Assembly: GCA_902363735.1 (NCBI GenBank)
Contig: CABJBA010000005.1
Span: 124,001-188,000 of the forward strand
Direction of reading: 5' to 3'
Source: Clostridiaceae bacterium
Lineage (GTDB): Bacteria; Bacillota; Clostridia; Lachnospirales; Lachnospiraceae
Length of the DNA stretch: 64,000 bases
The first letter of the stretch is position 1. Every line of letters starts with the position of its first letter. A program made the translations under genes and the position numbers. Below the pieces are notes generated by a model. It saw nothing but the letters and a program-made list of their open reading frames with translations. It was not told where the DNA came from and did no database searches. Below, piece after piece: positions 44,388-52,654 of this stretch.

Positions 44388-45713
44388 ATGAATGTTTACG
44401 AAAGTGCAGAAGAATATCTGGGACGGATTCCCATGTGGACCAGAAAGAAGAACTCTCTGGAGGATATTCGACGGTTTCTTACCGGACTGGGAGATCCGGA
44501 TGAGCATATGAACATCATTCATGTGGCAGGAACCAACGGAAAGGGATCAGTATGTGCATTTCTCCAGTCTGTTTTTATAAAAGCCGGATTCAGGACAGGG
44601 ACTTTTACTTCCCCTCACTTAATTGACATCAGGGAGCGCTTTTGCCTTAATGGAAATATAGTGGCTGAGAAGACTTTTGAAGAAAGCTATCAGACGGTCA
44701 GGGCACTTTCTGAGAAGATGATGGAGAAGGGATACTGCCACCCATCCTACTTTGAGTTTCTGTTTTATATGGCAATGGATATGTTTCATAAGGAAAAAAT
44801 GGATATTGTGATCCTGGAAACCGGGCTGGGCGGAAGGCTTGACACCACCAATGTCATAAATCATCCGCTTATGTCGGTGATTACTTCTATCAGCCTGGAT
44901 CATGTGGAATATTTAGGTGATACCATAGAAAAGATAGCAGCAGAAAAAGCTGGGATCATAAAAAAGGGGATTCCCGTCATTTTCGACGGAAATGACCCTA
45001 AAGCTTCCGGTGTTATCCGAAAAAGGGCGATAGAGCTGGGCTCTCCTTTTTATGAAGTGGACAAGCAGGGCTACGAGATAACCGGATATGAGGACGTAGG
45101 CTGGAGAGTCAGATTTCAGGGAATCAGAGGCGGTCACATGGAAGCTTATATTCCCTCTGCTGCTGAATATCAGGTGATGAATGCTTTTCTTTCCTATCGG
45201 GCTCTGGAGGCAGTACAAAATCAGGGCGGATTAGAAGGCGAAATCAGCAGTGAACGAATACAGGAAGGGATTGCAGATATGAGCTGGCCGGGCAGGATGG
45301 AGGAAGTTCTTCCTGGAGTATTTCTCGACGGAGCCCATAATCCCGGAGGAACAGAGGCTTTTGCCAAGGCTGCTGCCAGGCTTTGCGCCGCAAGGAATAA
45401 GAGAGCCAATATCCTGTTTTCCTCTGTTTCTGACAAGGACCACAGACAGATGATAAGAGAACTTTCAGAAGCTCTCCCTCTGGATCAGGGAGCGGTGGCT
45501 CATATTGATTCAGAAAGGGGCCTGGAAACAGAAGTTCTGCTTCAGGAATTTCAAAGTTTCTGCGGATGTGATGTGAAAGGGTTTCAGACAGTGGAGGAAG
45601 CTGTTTTATATATGCTTCAAAAAAAGGATGAAGGGCATCTGCTGTTTTGTGTTGGTTCCCTTTACCTGATGGGTGAGATAAAAATGGTTTTAAGGAGGAA
45701 CGGATATGATTGA
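44388..45713 (+). CDS. folC: folylpolyglutamate synthase/dihydrofolate synthase
   Basis: 441 aa Mur-ligase-like enzyme. HVAGTNGKGSVCAFLQ near residue 45 is the P-loop, FTSPHLIDIRERF near 75 and ETGLGGRLDTTN near 145 are family motifs, and DGAHNPGG near 315 is the C-terminal one. It adds glutamate to folates and can also make dihydrofolate. The start is uncertain: ATG 44388 gives the usual family N-terminus (MNVYESAEEYLGRIP) but has a poor ribosome-binding site, and ATG 44340 would add 16 residues with AAAAGGAAG upstream. The 3' end overlaps the next small gene. Confidence 0.9.
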   Translation: MNVYESAEEYLGRIPMWTRKKNSLEDIRRFLTGLGDPDEHMNIIHVAGTNGKGSVCAFLQSVFIKAGFRTGTFTSPHLIDIRERFCLNGNIVAEKTFEESYQTVRALSEKMMEKGYCHPSYFEFLFYMAMDMFHKEKMDIVILETGLGGRLDTTNVINHPLMSVITSISLDHVEYLGDTIEKIAAEKAGIIKKGIPVIFDGNDPKASGVIRKRAIELGSPFYEVDKQGYEITGYEDVGWRVRFQGIRGGHMEAYIPSAAEYQVMNAFLSYRALEAVQNQGGLEGEISSERIQEGIADMSWPGRMEEVLPGVFLDGAHNPGGTEAFAKAAARLCAARNKRANILFSSVSDKDHRQMIRELSEALPLDQGAVAHIDSERGLETEVLLQEFQSFCGCDVKGFQTVEEAVLYMLQKKDEGHLLFCVGSLYLMGEIKMVLRRNGYD

Positions 45714-45846
45714 TTTTGAAGCTGAGATTAATGATTACAGGCCAAGCCTGGAGGTTGATGCCATAGAAGATGCCATAGTGAGAAGTGATCTGACGGATAT
45801 GAATGATTTGATGATGAATCTGATAAAAGAAGTCAGCAAGGAATAG
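45706..45846 (+). CDS. 46-aa small acidic protein of unknown function
   Basis: ATG 45706 overlaps the folC stop by 8 bp and follows AAGGAGG at 45692-45698. The product is very acidic (MIDFEAEINDY start, EVSKE end) and helical, with no Cys, no signal and no membrane segment. It ends 11 bp before the TPR gene. Strong ribosome-binding site and tight packing argue that it is translated. No family recognised; it may bind the TPR protein. Confidence 0.6.
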   Translation: MIDFEAEINDYRPSLEVDAIEDAIVRSDLTDMNDLMMNLIKEVSKE

Positions 45847-45857
45847 GCGGTTAAAGT

Positions 45858-47174
45858 ATGGATTATGAAAGAAAAACCAGAGTAATCGCAAACAGCTATT
45901 ATAACATGGGTTTGGAACGGGCTGTGCTTCGTGATTTATCTGGAGCAGCGGAGTGCTTGAAAAAGAGTCTTCATTTTAATAAATACATGACTGATGCAAG
46001 AAATCTTCTGGGACTTATTTATTATGAAATGGGAGAAGTAGGCGATGCCCTTGTCCAGTGGGTAATCAGTATGAACCTTCAGCCGGAAGGAAACCGTGCG
46101 GATTATTACCTGGGCGAAATACAGAGAAAAAAAGGAGCCATGGAGACTGCCCGCCGGGGAGTCCGAAGGTTTAACCAGGCTCTTGTCTATGCTCAGAACG
46201 GAAGTGAAGACCTGGCTATCCTTCAGCTTCATAAGGTGGCAGAAAGTCAGCCTAATTATGTGAAAGCCCAGCTTTTACTGGCTCTCCTCAGCCTTTCCAG
46301 AGGTGATTCCCAAAAGGCTGGAAAAGCTATTAACAAGGTGCTCCAGATCGATCGCAACAACCCCAAGGCTCTTTTGTACAAGTCTTTGGTCAAGACTGGG
46401 GGCGGCAGCGGGAAAACCGAAAAGGAACTGGAAAAAAGAAAGCTTAAAAATGTGGCCTCCCACAGGCAGATGGAGGATGACGATGTTATCCTACCGTCCA
46501 GTTACCGGGAGAACACCAAGGATCAGGCAGTAGGCTACATCCTTGCAGGACTCTTGCTGGGAGCTGCGGTCATCTTTTTCTTTGTTATGCCGGCCATAAC
46601 AAAGGGCATTAATGCAGGACACAACCGTGAGATGTTAAAATACAGTGAAGAACTGAGTCAGGCCAACCAAAAAGCAGACAGCCTGGCAAAGCAGTTGGAA
46701 TCCATAGAAGTGGAAAAAAAGACGGCACAAGATTCACTGGCCTCCCTGACTGATGATTCGGACAGCGTACTGGCCCAGTATCAGGCTGTAATAGGAATCC
46801 TTCAGGCTTATAAAAAAGATGATTTTCCTCTGGCGGTCCGTATATATGCGGGTTTAAAGCCGGAACTGATCACCTCCTCCGATACCCAGGCGGTAATCGG
46901 TGAAATAAGAAAAGATATAACGGATAATGGCATGTCTGTTTTAGAGGAGCTTGGGGATAAAGCATCAGAAGGAGGAGATCCTCAGACTGCTCTGGTTTAT
47001 TACCTGAAATGCATTGAATTAGATCAGAAGAGCTGGCAGGCCAAATTCAAAACAGCTGCCATTTACAAGGCGATGGGAGAAAAGGAGCAGGCCAACGGGC
47101 TGTTTTCCGACATTATAAACAACAGCAAAGACGAAGAACTATCTGCCAAAGCAAAAACAGAACGGGGCTTCTGA
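45858..47174 (+). CDS. TPR-repeat protein with one central membrane segment
   Basis: 438 aa. Residues about 11-175 contain four TPR-like helical pairs (e.g. AAECLKKSLHFNKYMTDARN). A basic/Gly linker leads to one membrane helix at about 225-247. Then come a coiled coil (about 255-295) and further TPR-like repeats to the end. The N-terminus would be cytosolic and the C-terminal part outside. The role is probably scaffolding; the position between folC and spoIIAA does not define it. It ends at a terminator. Confidence 0.72.
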   Translation: MDYERKTRVIANSYYNMGLERAVLRDLSGAAECLKKSLHFNKYMTDARNLLGLIYYEMGEVGDALVQWVISMNLQPEGNRADYYLGEIQRKKGAMETARRGVRRFNQALVYAQNGSEDLAILQLHKVAESQPNYVKAQLLLALLSLSRGDSQKAGKAINKVLQIDRNNPKALLYKSLVKTGGGSGKTEKELEKRKLKNVASHRQMEDDDVILPSSYRENTKDQAVGYILAGLLLGAAVIFFFVMPAITKGINAGHNREMLKYSEELSQANQKADSLAKQLESIEVEKKTAQDSLASLTDDSDSVLAQYQAVIGILQAYKKDDFPLAVRIYAGLKPELITSSDTQAVIGEIRKDITDNGMSVLEELGDKASEGGDPQTALVYYLKCIELDQKSWQAKFKTAAIYKAMGEKEQANGLFSDIINNSKDEELSAKAKTERGF

Positions 47175-47182
47175 TTTTTGTA

Positions 47183-47230
47183 AAAAATACACTACAGAAG
47201 AGAAATCTTTTTTGTGGTGTATTTTTTTAT
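47183..47230 (+). terminator. intrinsic terminator upstream of spoIIA operon
   Basis: AAAAATACACTAC at 47183-47195 pairs with GTGGTGTATTTTT at 47214-47226, T run to 47228. Confidence 0.8.
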
Positions 47231-47283
47231 AATCAAGCCCGGTTCGCTTACTGATTTTGCAAAGGAATGGAGGAGGAGTATAT

Positions 47284-47625
47284 ATGAATCAGCCACATTT
47301 TACATATGAGGCAGAAGGACATGCCTTGATCGTCCACTTGCCGGAGGAATTGGATCATCATAATTGTGCAGGATTGAAATATGAAACGGATTTAATTCTT
47401 TCTGAGAATTATATCAGGCGCATTATATTTGATTTTTCAACAACCAGATTTATGGATTCTTCGGGAATTGGCATTTTGCTGAACCGATATAAACAGATGG
47501 CACTGAGCGGGGGAACCGTAGCCATCTACGGCGCAGGCGCCCAGGTGCTCCGCATCCTGAAAATGGGAGGCATTTTAAAATTAATGAAACTATATGACTC
47601 AAAGGAAGCAGCAGTCACAGGTTAA
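47284..47625 (+). CDS. spoIIAA: anti-sigma F factor antagonist SpoIIAA
   Basis: 113 aa STAS-domain protein. MDSSGIGILLNRYK holds Ser59, the residue phosphorylated by SpoIIAB in Bacillus (there Ser58). When dephosphorylated by SpoIIE in the forespore it displaces SpoIIAB from sigma F. ATG 47284 has GGAGGAGGAG 5-6 bp upstream; the longer ORF from 47257 would overlap this site. It is the first gene of spoIIAA-spoIIAB-sigF. Confidence 0.94.
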   Translation: MNQPHFTYEAEGHALIVHLPEELDHHNCAGLKYETDLILSENYIRRIIFDFSTTRFMDSSGIGILLNRYKQMALSGGTVAIYGAGAQVLRILKMGGILKLMKLYDSKEAAVTG

Positions 47626-47668
47626 GGTGAATTTGCCCAGAGGGCAAAAAGAAGACCCCCTGGGGGGT
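47623..47668 (+). repeat. dispersed repeat, copy 2, between spoIIAA and spoIIAB
   Basis: It matches 44181-44224: GAATTTGCCC, loop, GGGCAAA, then ACCCCCTGGGGGGT, which can itself fold back just before the spoIIAB ribosome-binding site (GAGGAGG). The repeat begins exactly at the spoIIAA stop codon TAA. A second hairpin next to a ribosome-binding site might tune SpoIIAB synthesis. Confidence 0.5.
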
Positions 47669-47680
47669 GAGGAGGAACGT

Positions 47681-48115
47681 ATGTCTGAACAGAACAAACC
47701 AGAAATTCTGAAAATGGAATTAGAAGCTCTGTCAAAGAATGAGGAATTTGCCAGAGTGGCAGTGGCCGTCTTTATGGCAAGGCTGAACCCTACCTTAGAG
47801 GAGGTGGATGACGTAAAAACAGCTGTGTCTGAGGCCGTTACCAATACGGTCATTCATGGATATCAAGGAAAAGGAGGAATCATTTACCTGGAGGTCGGTG
47901 TTGAAGGCCAGGAACTGACCGTATCCGTAAAGGATGATGGAATCGGTATTCCAGACATCAAAAAAGCTATGGAGCCTATGTATACCACCGATCCCGACGG
48001 GGAGCGGTCCGGTATGGGATTTTCCTTTATGGAGGCTTTTATGGATGAGGTGGAAGTGAATTCGGCGCCGGGTAAGGGAACAGCCGTGACCATGAAAAAG
48101 AAGATTGACGGGTGA
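47681..48115 (+). CDS. spoIIAB: anti-sigma F factor/serine kinase SpoIIAB
   Basis: 144 aa GHKL ATPase. N-box EAVTNTVIHGY near 50, G1 DDGIGIPD near 87 and G2 GERSGMGFSFM near 108. It binds and blocks sigma F and phosphorylates SpoIIAA. ATG 47681 follows GAGGAGGAACGT; the ORF from 47594 reads through spoIIAA and the repeat and is rejected. The sigF start overlaps or abuts its stop. Confidence 0.94.
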   Translation: MSEQNKPEILKMELEALSKNEEFARVAVAVFMARLNPTLEEVDDVKTAVSEAVTNTVIHGYQGKGGIIYLEVGVEGQELTVSVKDDGIGIPDIKKAMEPMYTTDPDGERSGMGFSFMEAFMDEVEVNSAPGKGTAVTMKKKIDG

Positions 48116-48120
48116 GCCTT

Positions 48121-48834
48121 ATGGATGAGACCATGAGACTGATAGAAATGGCTCACGAAGGAGATAAAGCGGCAAGGGACAAGCTGGTGACTGATAATTT
48201 CGGTCTTGTCTGGAGCATTGTCCGCAGGTTTACAGGGAGAGGCTATGACCCGGAGGATTTGTTCCAGATCGGAACCATTGGCCTTATGAAGGCAATCGAC
48301 AAATTCGATCTGTCCTATGAAGTGAAATTTTCCACCTATGCGGTTCCCATGATAACAGGAGAAATCAAACGGTTTTTAAGAGATGACGGTATGATCAAGG
48401 TCAGCCGCTCTATTAAGGAAATGGGCTTAAGGGTAAAAAATGTCCGGGAAGAACTGATATACCGCTTAGGAAGGGAGCCTACGGTGGAAGAGATTGCCGG
48501 AGAGATCGGGGCCAGCAAGGAAGAAGTGGCCGCCTCGATTGAAGCAGGAGCAGAGGTGGAATCCTTATACCGTTCTGTTAACAACAACGATGAAAACAGT
48601 CTTTTGCTCATTGATAAAATTGAAGAGGAAAATTCTGCCCAGGAAGATCTTTTAAATCAGATGGTGCTGCGGGAGTTGTTAACCGGCCTTGAGGACAAGG
48701 ACAGGGAAATTATTATAAGGCGTTATTATTACAATGAAACCCAGAGCCAGATTGCCACAAAACTGGGAATTTCTCAAGTCCAGGTATCCAGACTGGAAAA
48801 AAAGATTTTAAAGCAAATGCGCGAAAAGTTATAG
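48121..48834 (+). CDS. sigF: RNA polymerase sigma F factor
   Basis: 237 aa. Region 2 contains NFGLVWSIVRRFTGRGYDPEDLFQIGTIGLMKAIDKFD, and region 4 ends with ETQSQIATKLGISQVQVSRLEKKILKQMR. It directs forespore-specific transcription. ATG 48121 with GGTGAG 4 bp upstream is preferred; a GTG at 48112 overlapping the spoIIAB stop adds three residues but has no site. A 120-bp gap follows before the next ORF. Confidence 0.94.
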   Translation: MDETMRLIEMAHEGDKAARDKLVTDNFGLVWSIVRRFTGRGYDPEDLFQIGTIGLMKAIDKFDLSYEVKFSTYAVPMITGEIKRFLRDDGMIKVSRSIKEMGLRVKNVREELIYRLGREPTVEEIAGEIGASKEEVAASIEAGAEVESLYRSVNNNDENSLLLIDKIEEENSAQEDLLNQMVLRELLTGLEDKDREIIIRRYYYNETQSQIATKLGISQVQVSRLEKKILKQMREKL

Positions 48835-48954
48835 AAAAAGAATAAAAAAAACCATATGGCTTATACTACTTATGAAAACCAGAATAAGCCCCTTTCAGGG
48901 ATACATGTATGTCCAAAAAGTGTGGGCAGAAGCAATGAAAGGATGTGAGCACCT

Positions 48955-49116
48955 ATGGAATCCATGAAACATAAGCTTGTGATGACGCTTCTTGTTTTAG
49001 GACTGATTGCGGCGGCGGCCGCAATTTGGTATCTGATTGCCGTCATGCCTGAAGACGCAGGAAAAGAGGGAACCCTTGTAAGAAGTATGCCCGGAATTGA
49101 GAGGATGGTTTCATGA
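48955..49116 (+). CDS. 53-aa single-span membrane protein leading the spoVA genes
   Basis: ATG 48955 follows AAAGGATGTGAG. The product has one hydrophobic segment (LVMTLLVLGLIAAAAAIWYLIAV at about 8-30) and a short charged tail. Its stop overlaps spoVAA as ATGA, a sign of translational coupling. Its place between sigF and spoVAA suggests a forespore membrane role, but no family is recognised. Start at Met4 (48964) is possible. Confidence 0.65.
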   Translation: MESMKHKLVMTLLVLGLIAAAAAIWYLIAVMPEDAGKEGTLVRSMPGIERMVS

Positions 49117-49739
49117 CCAAGACCGTTTATTTAAATATCAGCCAGATTACAGAAGTCCATCACAAGGAGATACAGCTAAAAGATGTGGCAGATGTTTACT
49201 GTGACGACTCTGCGGTTATGAATAAGTGCAATGCCCTGCGCATTAAAACCATTCACTCAGACCAGAACAAACGGTATATACAAAGTGCCTTGGATGTGAT
49301 AAAGAAACTGACAGAAATGGATGCTGCACTCCAGATCAATAATGTGGGAGAAGTGGATTATATCATCGATTACCACAAGGCCAAAAAGCCAAATTGGGTC
49401 TGGCAGTGGATCAAGACTATTTTTGTATGTATCATTTGTTTCTGCGGGGCGGCTTTTGCCATCATGACCTTTAATAATGACGTAAACGCCACTGATGTTT
49501 TCAAGGAAATTTACAGGATCATCATGAAACAGGAGTCCAGTGGATTTACTATTTTAGAGGTCAGCTATTCCATTGGACTGGCCCTTGGTATTATTGTGTT
49601 TTTTAATCATTTCGCAAAGCTTAAGATCAATACCGATCCAACGCCATTGGAAGTGGAAATGCGGCTTTATGAGGACAATGTCAGCAAGACCCTGATTCAG
49701 AATGAAGGAAGAAAGGAGTCGGATATTGATGTTTCCTAA
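49113..49739 (+). CDS. spoVAA: stage V sporulation protein AA
   Basis: 208 aa. The N-terminal soluble domain (about 1-90) has the SpoVAA beta-rich pattern with HHKEIQLKDVADVYC, followed by two membrane helices at about 95-120 and 145-170. It belongs to the SpoVA system that imports dipicolinic acid into the forespore. ATGA overlap with the upstream small gene; its 3' end overlaps spoVAB. Confidence 0.88.
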   Translation: MTKTVYLNISQITEVHHKEIQLKDVADVYCDDSAVMNKCNALRIKTIHSDQNKRYIQSALDVIKKLTEMDAALQINNVGEVDYIIDYHKAKKPNWVWQWIKTIFVCIICFCGAAFAIMTFNNDVNATDVFKEIYRIIMKQESSGFTILEVSYSIGLALGIIVFFNHFAKLKINTDPTPLEVEMRLYEDNVSKTLIQNEGRKESDIDVS

Positions 49740-50154
49740 ACAAGTGCTTTTAGTGTTAATCGGGCTAAGCGCTGGCGGCATTATAGCAGCCGGCGTTTTT
49801 GCTTTTTTAGCCATGATAGGTGTATTTCCCAGGCTCATAGGAAAGACAAAGACAAACAGACACATCCTGTTGTATGAGACTATGATTATTCTGGGAGGAA
49901 TTCTGGGAAATATATGGGATATTTATGAAATCCCTCTGGGATTTGGGGGGAATCTGTTTCTGGGGGTTTACGGAACATCTGTGGGAATCTTTGTAGGATG
50001 TCTTGTCATGTCTCTTGCAGAAACCTTAAAAGCCCTGCCGGTCATCAGCCGCAGGCTTAATCTGGGAGTGGGGCTCCAGTATATCATACTTTCCCTGGGA
50101 TTTGGAAAACTGATCGGGTCTCTTATATTCTTTGCAGAAAAATTTGGACAGTAA
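49729..50154 (+). CDS. spoVAB: stage V sporulation protein AB
   Basis: 141 aa, four hydrophobic segments, with GLSAGGIIAAGVFAFLAMIGVFPRLIGKT and LYETMIILGGILGNIWDIYEIPL typical of SpoVAB. ATG 49729 follows AAGGAG at 49713-49718 and lies within the spoVAA end (11 bp overlap). It acts with SpoVAA in dipicolinate uptake. Confidence 0.88.
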   Translation: MFPKQVLLVLIGLSAGGIIAAGVFAFLAMIGVFPRLIGKTKTNRHILLYETMIILGGILGNIWDIYEIPLGFGGNLFLGVYGTSVGIFVGCLVMSLAETLKALPVISRRLNLGVGLQYIILSLGFGKLIGSLIFFAEKFGQ

Positions 50155-50187
50155 AGCAGACCGGAATTTACAGAATGGAGGAACATA

Positions 50188-50640
50188 ATGGAAATAGACA
50201 AAAAAGCGTATGAAGCCTATGTTAAGCAGGTGACTCCGGTTCACAAGCGGTGGCCTGGAATCATCAAGGCATTTTTTGTAGGTGGAATTATCTGCACCAT
50301 AGGTCAGATTGTCACAACTCTGCTTATGAACACGGGACTGGAAAAAGAAACAGCTTCAGCCTGGACCACGTTGGTTCTGATTGCAGCCAGCGTAATTTTG
50401 ACAGGTTTGAATCTTTATCCTAAAATTGTTAAATTCGGTGGAGCAGGGGCTTTAGTTCCCATTACCGGATTTGCCAATTCCGTGGTGGCTCCGGCAGTGG
50501 AATTTAAGGCAGAGGGCCAGGTGTTCGGAATTGGCTGTAAAATTTTCACCATAGCAGGGCCTGTAATCCTGTATGGTATATTAAGCTCCTGGTTACTTGG
50601 AATCATTGCTTATGTGTTAAAAGCGTTTGGGATACTGTAG
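50188..50640 (+). CDS. spoVAC: stage V sporulation protein AC
   Basis: 150 aa. PVHKRWPGIIKAFFVGGIICTIGQ and GGAGALVPITGFANSVVAPAVEFKAEGQVFGIGCKIFTIAGPVI are the SpoVAC hallmarks. It forms a mechanosensitive-type channel part for dipicolinic acid in the inner spore membrane. RBS GGAGGA before ATG 50188. Confidence 0.94.
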   Translation: MEIDKKAYEAYVKQVTPVHKRWPGIIKAFFVGGIICTIGQIVTTLLMNTGLEKETASAWTTLVLIAASVILTGLNLYPKIVKFGGAGALVPITGFANSVVAPAVEFKAEGQVFGIGCKIFTIAGPVILYGILSSWLLGIIAYVLKAFGIL

Positions 50641-50691
50641 AAAGAACTCAGTTGTCCGGCTAGCCGGGCCTCATGAAATGGAGAGAGAAAA

Positions 50692-51711
50692 ATGCAGATA
50701 GGAAAAGCTAGTGTTAAATTTAAAGAGCCTCCGGTCATTGAAAGCATGGCTTCTATTGCAGGAAAAAAAGAAGGTGAAGGCCCTCTTGGAAAAATGTTTG
50801 ACGTAGTGGAACAGGATGATATGTTTGGGGCAGATACCTGGGAGAAGGCGGAAAGCACTTTGCAAAAGCAGACTGCGGATCTGGCAATTGAGAAAGGCAA
50901 TATACGGAAAAAGGATATACGCTACTTATTTGCCGGAGATCTTTTGGGCCAGCTCATTGCCACCTCCTTTGGCACTGTGGATCTGGAGATTCCTTTATTT
51001 GGATTATTCGGAGCTTGTTCTACCATAGGAGAAGCCCTGAATCTGGGGGCAATGACTGTTGCCGGAGGGTACGCAGACAAGGTTATGGCTATGGCCTCCA
51101 GCCATTTTGCAACAGCCGAAAAACAGTTTCGCTTTCCTTTGGGATACGGAAATCAAAGACCCTTTTCTTCTTCCTGGACTGTGACAGGCTGCGGCGCTGT
51201 TATTCTTTCGAAATATAAAAAAGAAGGGATTGCAGCCATTACAGGCATTACAACCGGGCAGATGGTAGATATGGGTGCCAGAGACTCTATGAATATGGGA
51301 GCAGCCATGGCACCGGCGGCATTTCATACCATACAGAGAAATTTTGAGGATTTCCAGGTTGATGAATCCTATTATGATAAGATTATCACCGGAGATTTAG
51401 GTCAGGTGGGGCGTACCATATTATTGGATTTTCTGAGAAATAAAGGACATGATATAGAGAAGCAGTATATGGACTGCGGCATTGAAATATTTGATCCAAA
51501 ATCTCAGGACACACATGCAGGAGGGAGCGGCTGCGGGTGTGCTGCCTCCACACTTTGCTCCTACATTCTTCCTAAAGTACAGGATGGGACGTGGAAACGG
51601 GTTTTATTTGTGCCTACAGGCGCATTGCTTTCCACAACCAGTTTCAATGAGGGAGAAACCATACCGGGCATTGCTCATGGAGTGGTAATTGAAAATATGG
51701 GAAACCTATAG
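50692..51711 (+). CDS. spoVAD: stage V sporulation protein AD
   Basis: 339 aa thiolase-like protein. It contains GLFGACSTIGEALNLGAM near residue 105, FSSSWTVTGCGAVILS near 158, and HAGGSGCGCAAST near 275. SpoVAD binds dipicolinic acid at the membrane. It follows spoVAC by 51 bp with GGAGAGAG. Full length. Confidence 0.94.
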   Translation: MQIGKASVKFKEPPVIESMASIAGKKEGEGPLGKMFDVVEQDDMFGADTWEKAESTLQKQTADLAIEKGNIRKKDIRYLFAGDLLGQLIATSFGTVDLEIPLFGLFGACSTIGEALNLGAMTVAGGYADKVMAMASSHFATAEKQFRFPLGYGNQRPFSSSWTVTGCGAVILSKYKKEGIAAITGITTGQMVDMGARDSMNMGAAMAPAAFHTIQRNFEDFQVDESYYDKIITGDLGQVGRTILLDFLRNKGHDIEKQYMDCGIEIFDPKSQDTHAGGSGCGCAASTLCSYILPKVQDGTWKRVLFVPTGALLSTTSFNEGETIPGIAHGVVIENMGNL

Positions 51712-51785
51712 CCATGTAGAAATATTTGTACGGTTTGCGCATGGGTGTTTGCTCACTAAGCGCAAAAAAAAGAAAGGAGACTTTT

Positions 51786-52142
51786 ATGGAATACGTGAGA
51801 GCATTTTTGGTCGGAGGGGGAATCTGCGTGCTGGTCCAGATATTGATGGATAACACCAAACTGATGCCTGGACGAATTATGGTTCTACTGGTGGTAACTG
51901 GAAGTATCTTGGGAGCCATAGGGCTTTACGATCCCTTTGCAGAATGGGCGGGAGCAGGTGCAACTGTTCCCCTTTTGGGCTTTGGCAATACTCTTTGGAA
52001 AGGCGTATGGAAGAGCATGGGCGAAGATGGACTTTTAGGAGTTTTCAAGGGAGGCTTCACCGCAAGCGCTGTAGGAGTGTCAGGAGCACTGATTTTTGGA
52101 TATCTGGGCTCCATTTTGTTTAAGCCAAAAATGAAAAGTTAA
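51786..52142 (+). CDS. spoVAE: stage V sporulation protein AE
   Basis: 118 aa (SpoVAEb type). MEYVRAFLVGGGICVLVQILMDNTKLMPGRIMV and PFAEWAGAGATVPLLGFGNTLWKGV are family patterns shared with SpoVAC. ATG 51786 has AAAGGAG 8 bp upstream. It ends the SpoVA operon before a strong terminator. Confidence 0.93.
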   Translation: MEYVRAFLVGGGICVLVQILMDNTKLMPGRIMVLLVVTGSILGAIGLYDPFAEWAGAGATVPLLGFGNTLWKGVWKSMGEDGLLGVFKGGFTASAVGVSGALIFGYLGSILFKPKMKS

Positions 52143-52180
52143 AAAGAATAAACTGACCTGGCAGATAGACATAAAATATG

Positions 52181-52209
52181 CCGTAGGATTTTAAGTCCTA
52201 CGGTTTTTT
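52181..52209 (+). terminator. intrinsic terminator of the spoVA operon
   Basis: CCGTAGGA at 52181-52188 pairs perfectly with TCCTACGG at 52196-52203, followed by six T. Confidence 0.9.
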
Positions 52210-52222
52210 CTTGCAAACGTGG

Positions 52223-52262
52223 TCTAAACATGATAGACTGAAAACAGTCTAATAAGTTTAGA
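52223..52262. promoter_or_regulatory. BlaI-type operator
   Basis: A two-level dyad: TCTAAAC (52223) with GTTTAGA (52256), and inside it AGACT (52235) with AGTCT (52246), centred at about 52242 and ending 14 bp before the regulator start. Symmetry and position fit autorepression by the BlaI-like protein. Confidence 0.65.
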
Positions 52263-52276
52263 TTGGAGGAAATGCT

Positions 52277-52654
52277 ATGAATAAGGATATAACTCTTACT
52301 GCTGCAGAAGAAAAACTGGCTGCTTTGATCTGGAGGGCTGCGCCCCTGACCTCCCCGGATTTGGTCTCACTTGCGGAAAGGGAAATGGCCTGGAAAAAGT
52401 CAACGACTTATACGGTGTTAAAGAAACTTTGCGATAAAGGCGTATTCAAAAACGAAAATGCCAATGTGCTGGTTATCCTTACCCGTGATGAACAAATCGC
52501 CCGTCAGAGCCGCCGGTATGTAGAGGATACTTTCGGGGGGTCGCTGCCCAAGTTTATCACTTCATTTTTCGGCGGCAGGAAACTGACGTCGGAACAAGCG
52601 GCAGAATTAAAAGGTCTAATAGAAGAGCATGAAGGGAGTGGCGGCAATGGATAA
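52277..52654 (+). CDS. BlaI/MecI family repressor
   Basis: 125 aa. Winged helix with the BlaI pattern AEEKLAALIWRAAPLTSPDLVSLAER and WKKSTTYTVLKKLCDKGVFKNENANV. BlaI proteins are cut by their sensor protease when cell-wall antibiotics bind. ATG 52277 follows GGAGGAA. The stop overlaps the sensor gene by 8 bp. No beta-lactamase gene is adjacent, so the target may be the operon itself. Confidence 0.85.
   Translation: MNKDITLTAAEEKLAALIWRAAPLTSPDLVSLAEREMAWKKSTTYTVLKKLCDKGVFKNENANVLVILTRDEQIARQSRRYVEDTFGGSLPKFITSFFGGRKLTSEQAAELKGLIEEHEGSGGNG

Noticed and set aside
45244..45891. 215-aa minus-strand ORF
   Set aside because: Runs through folC, the small 46-aa gene and the TPR start in antisense; composition is not protein-like.
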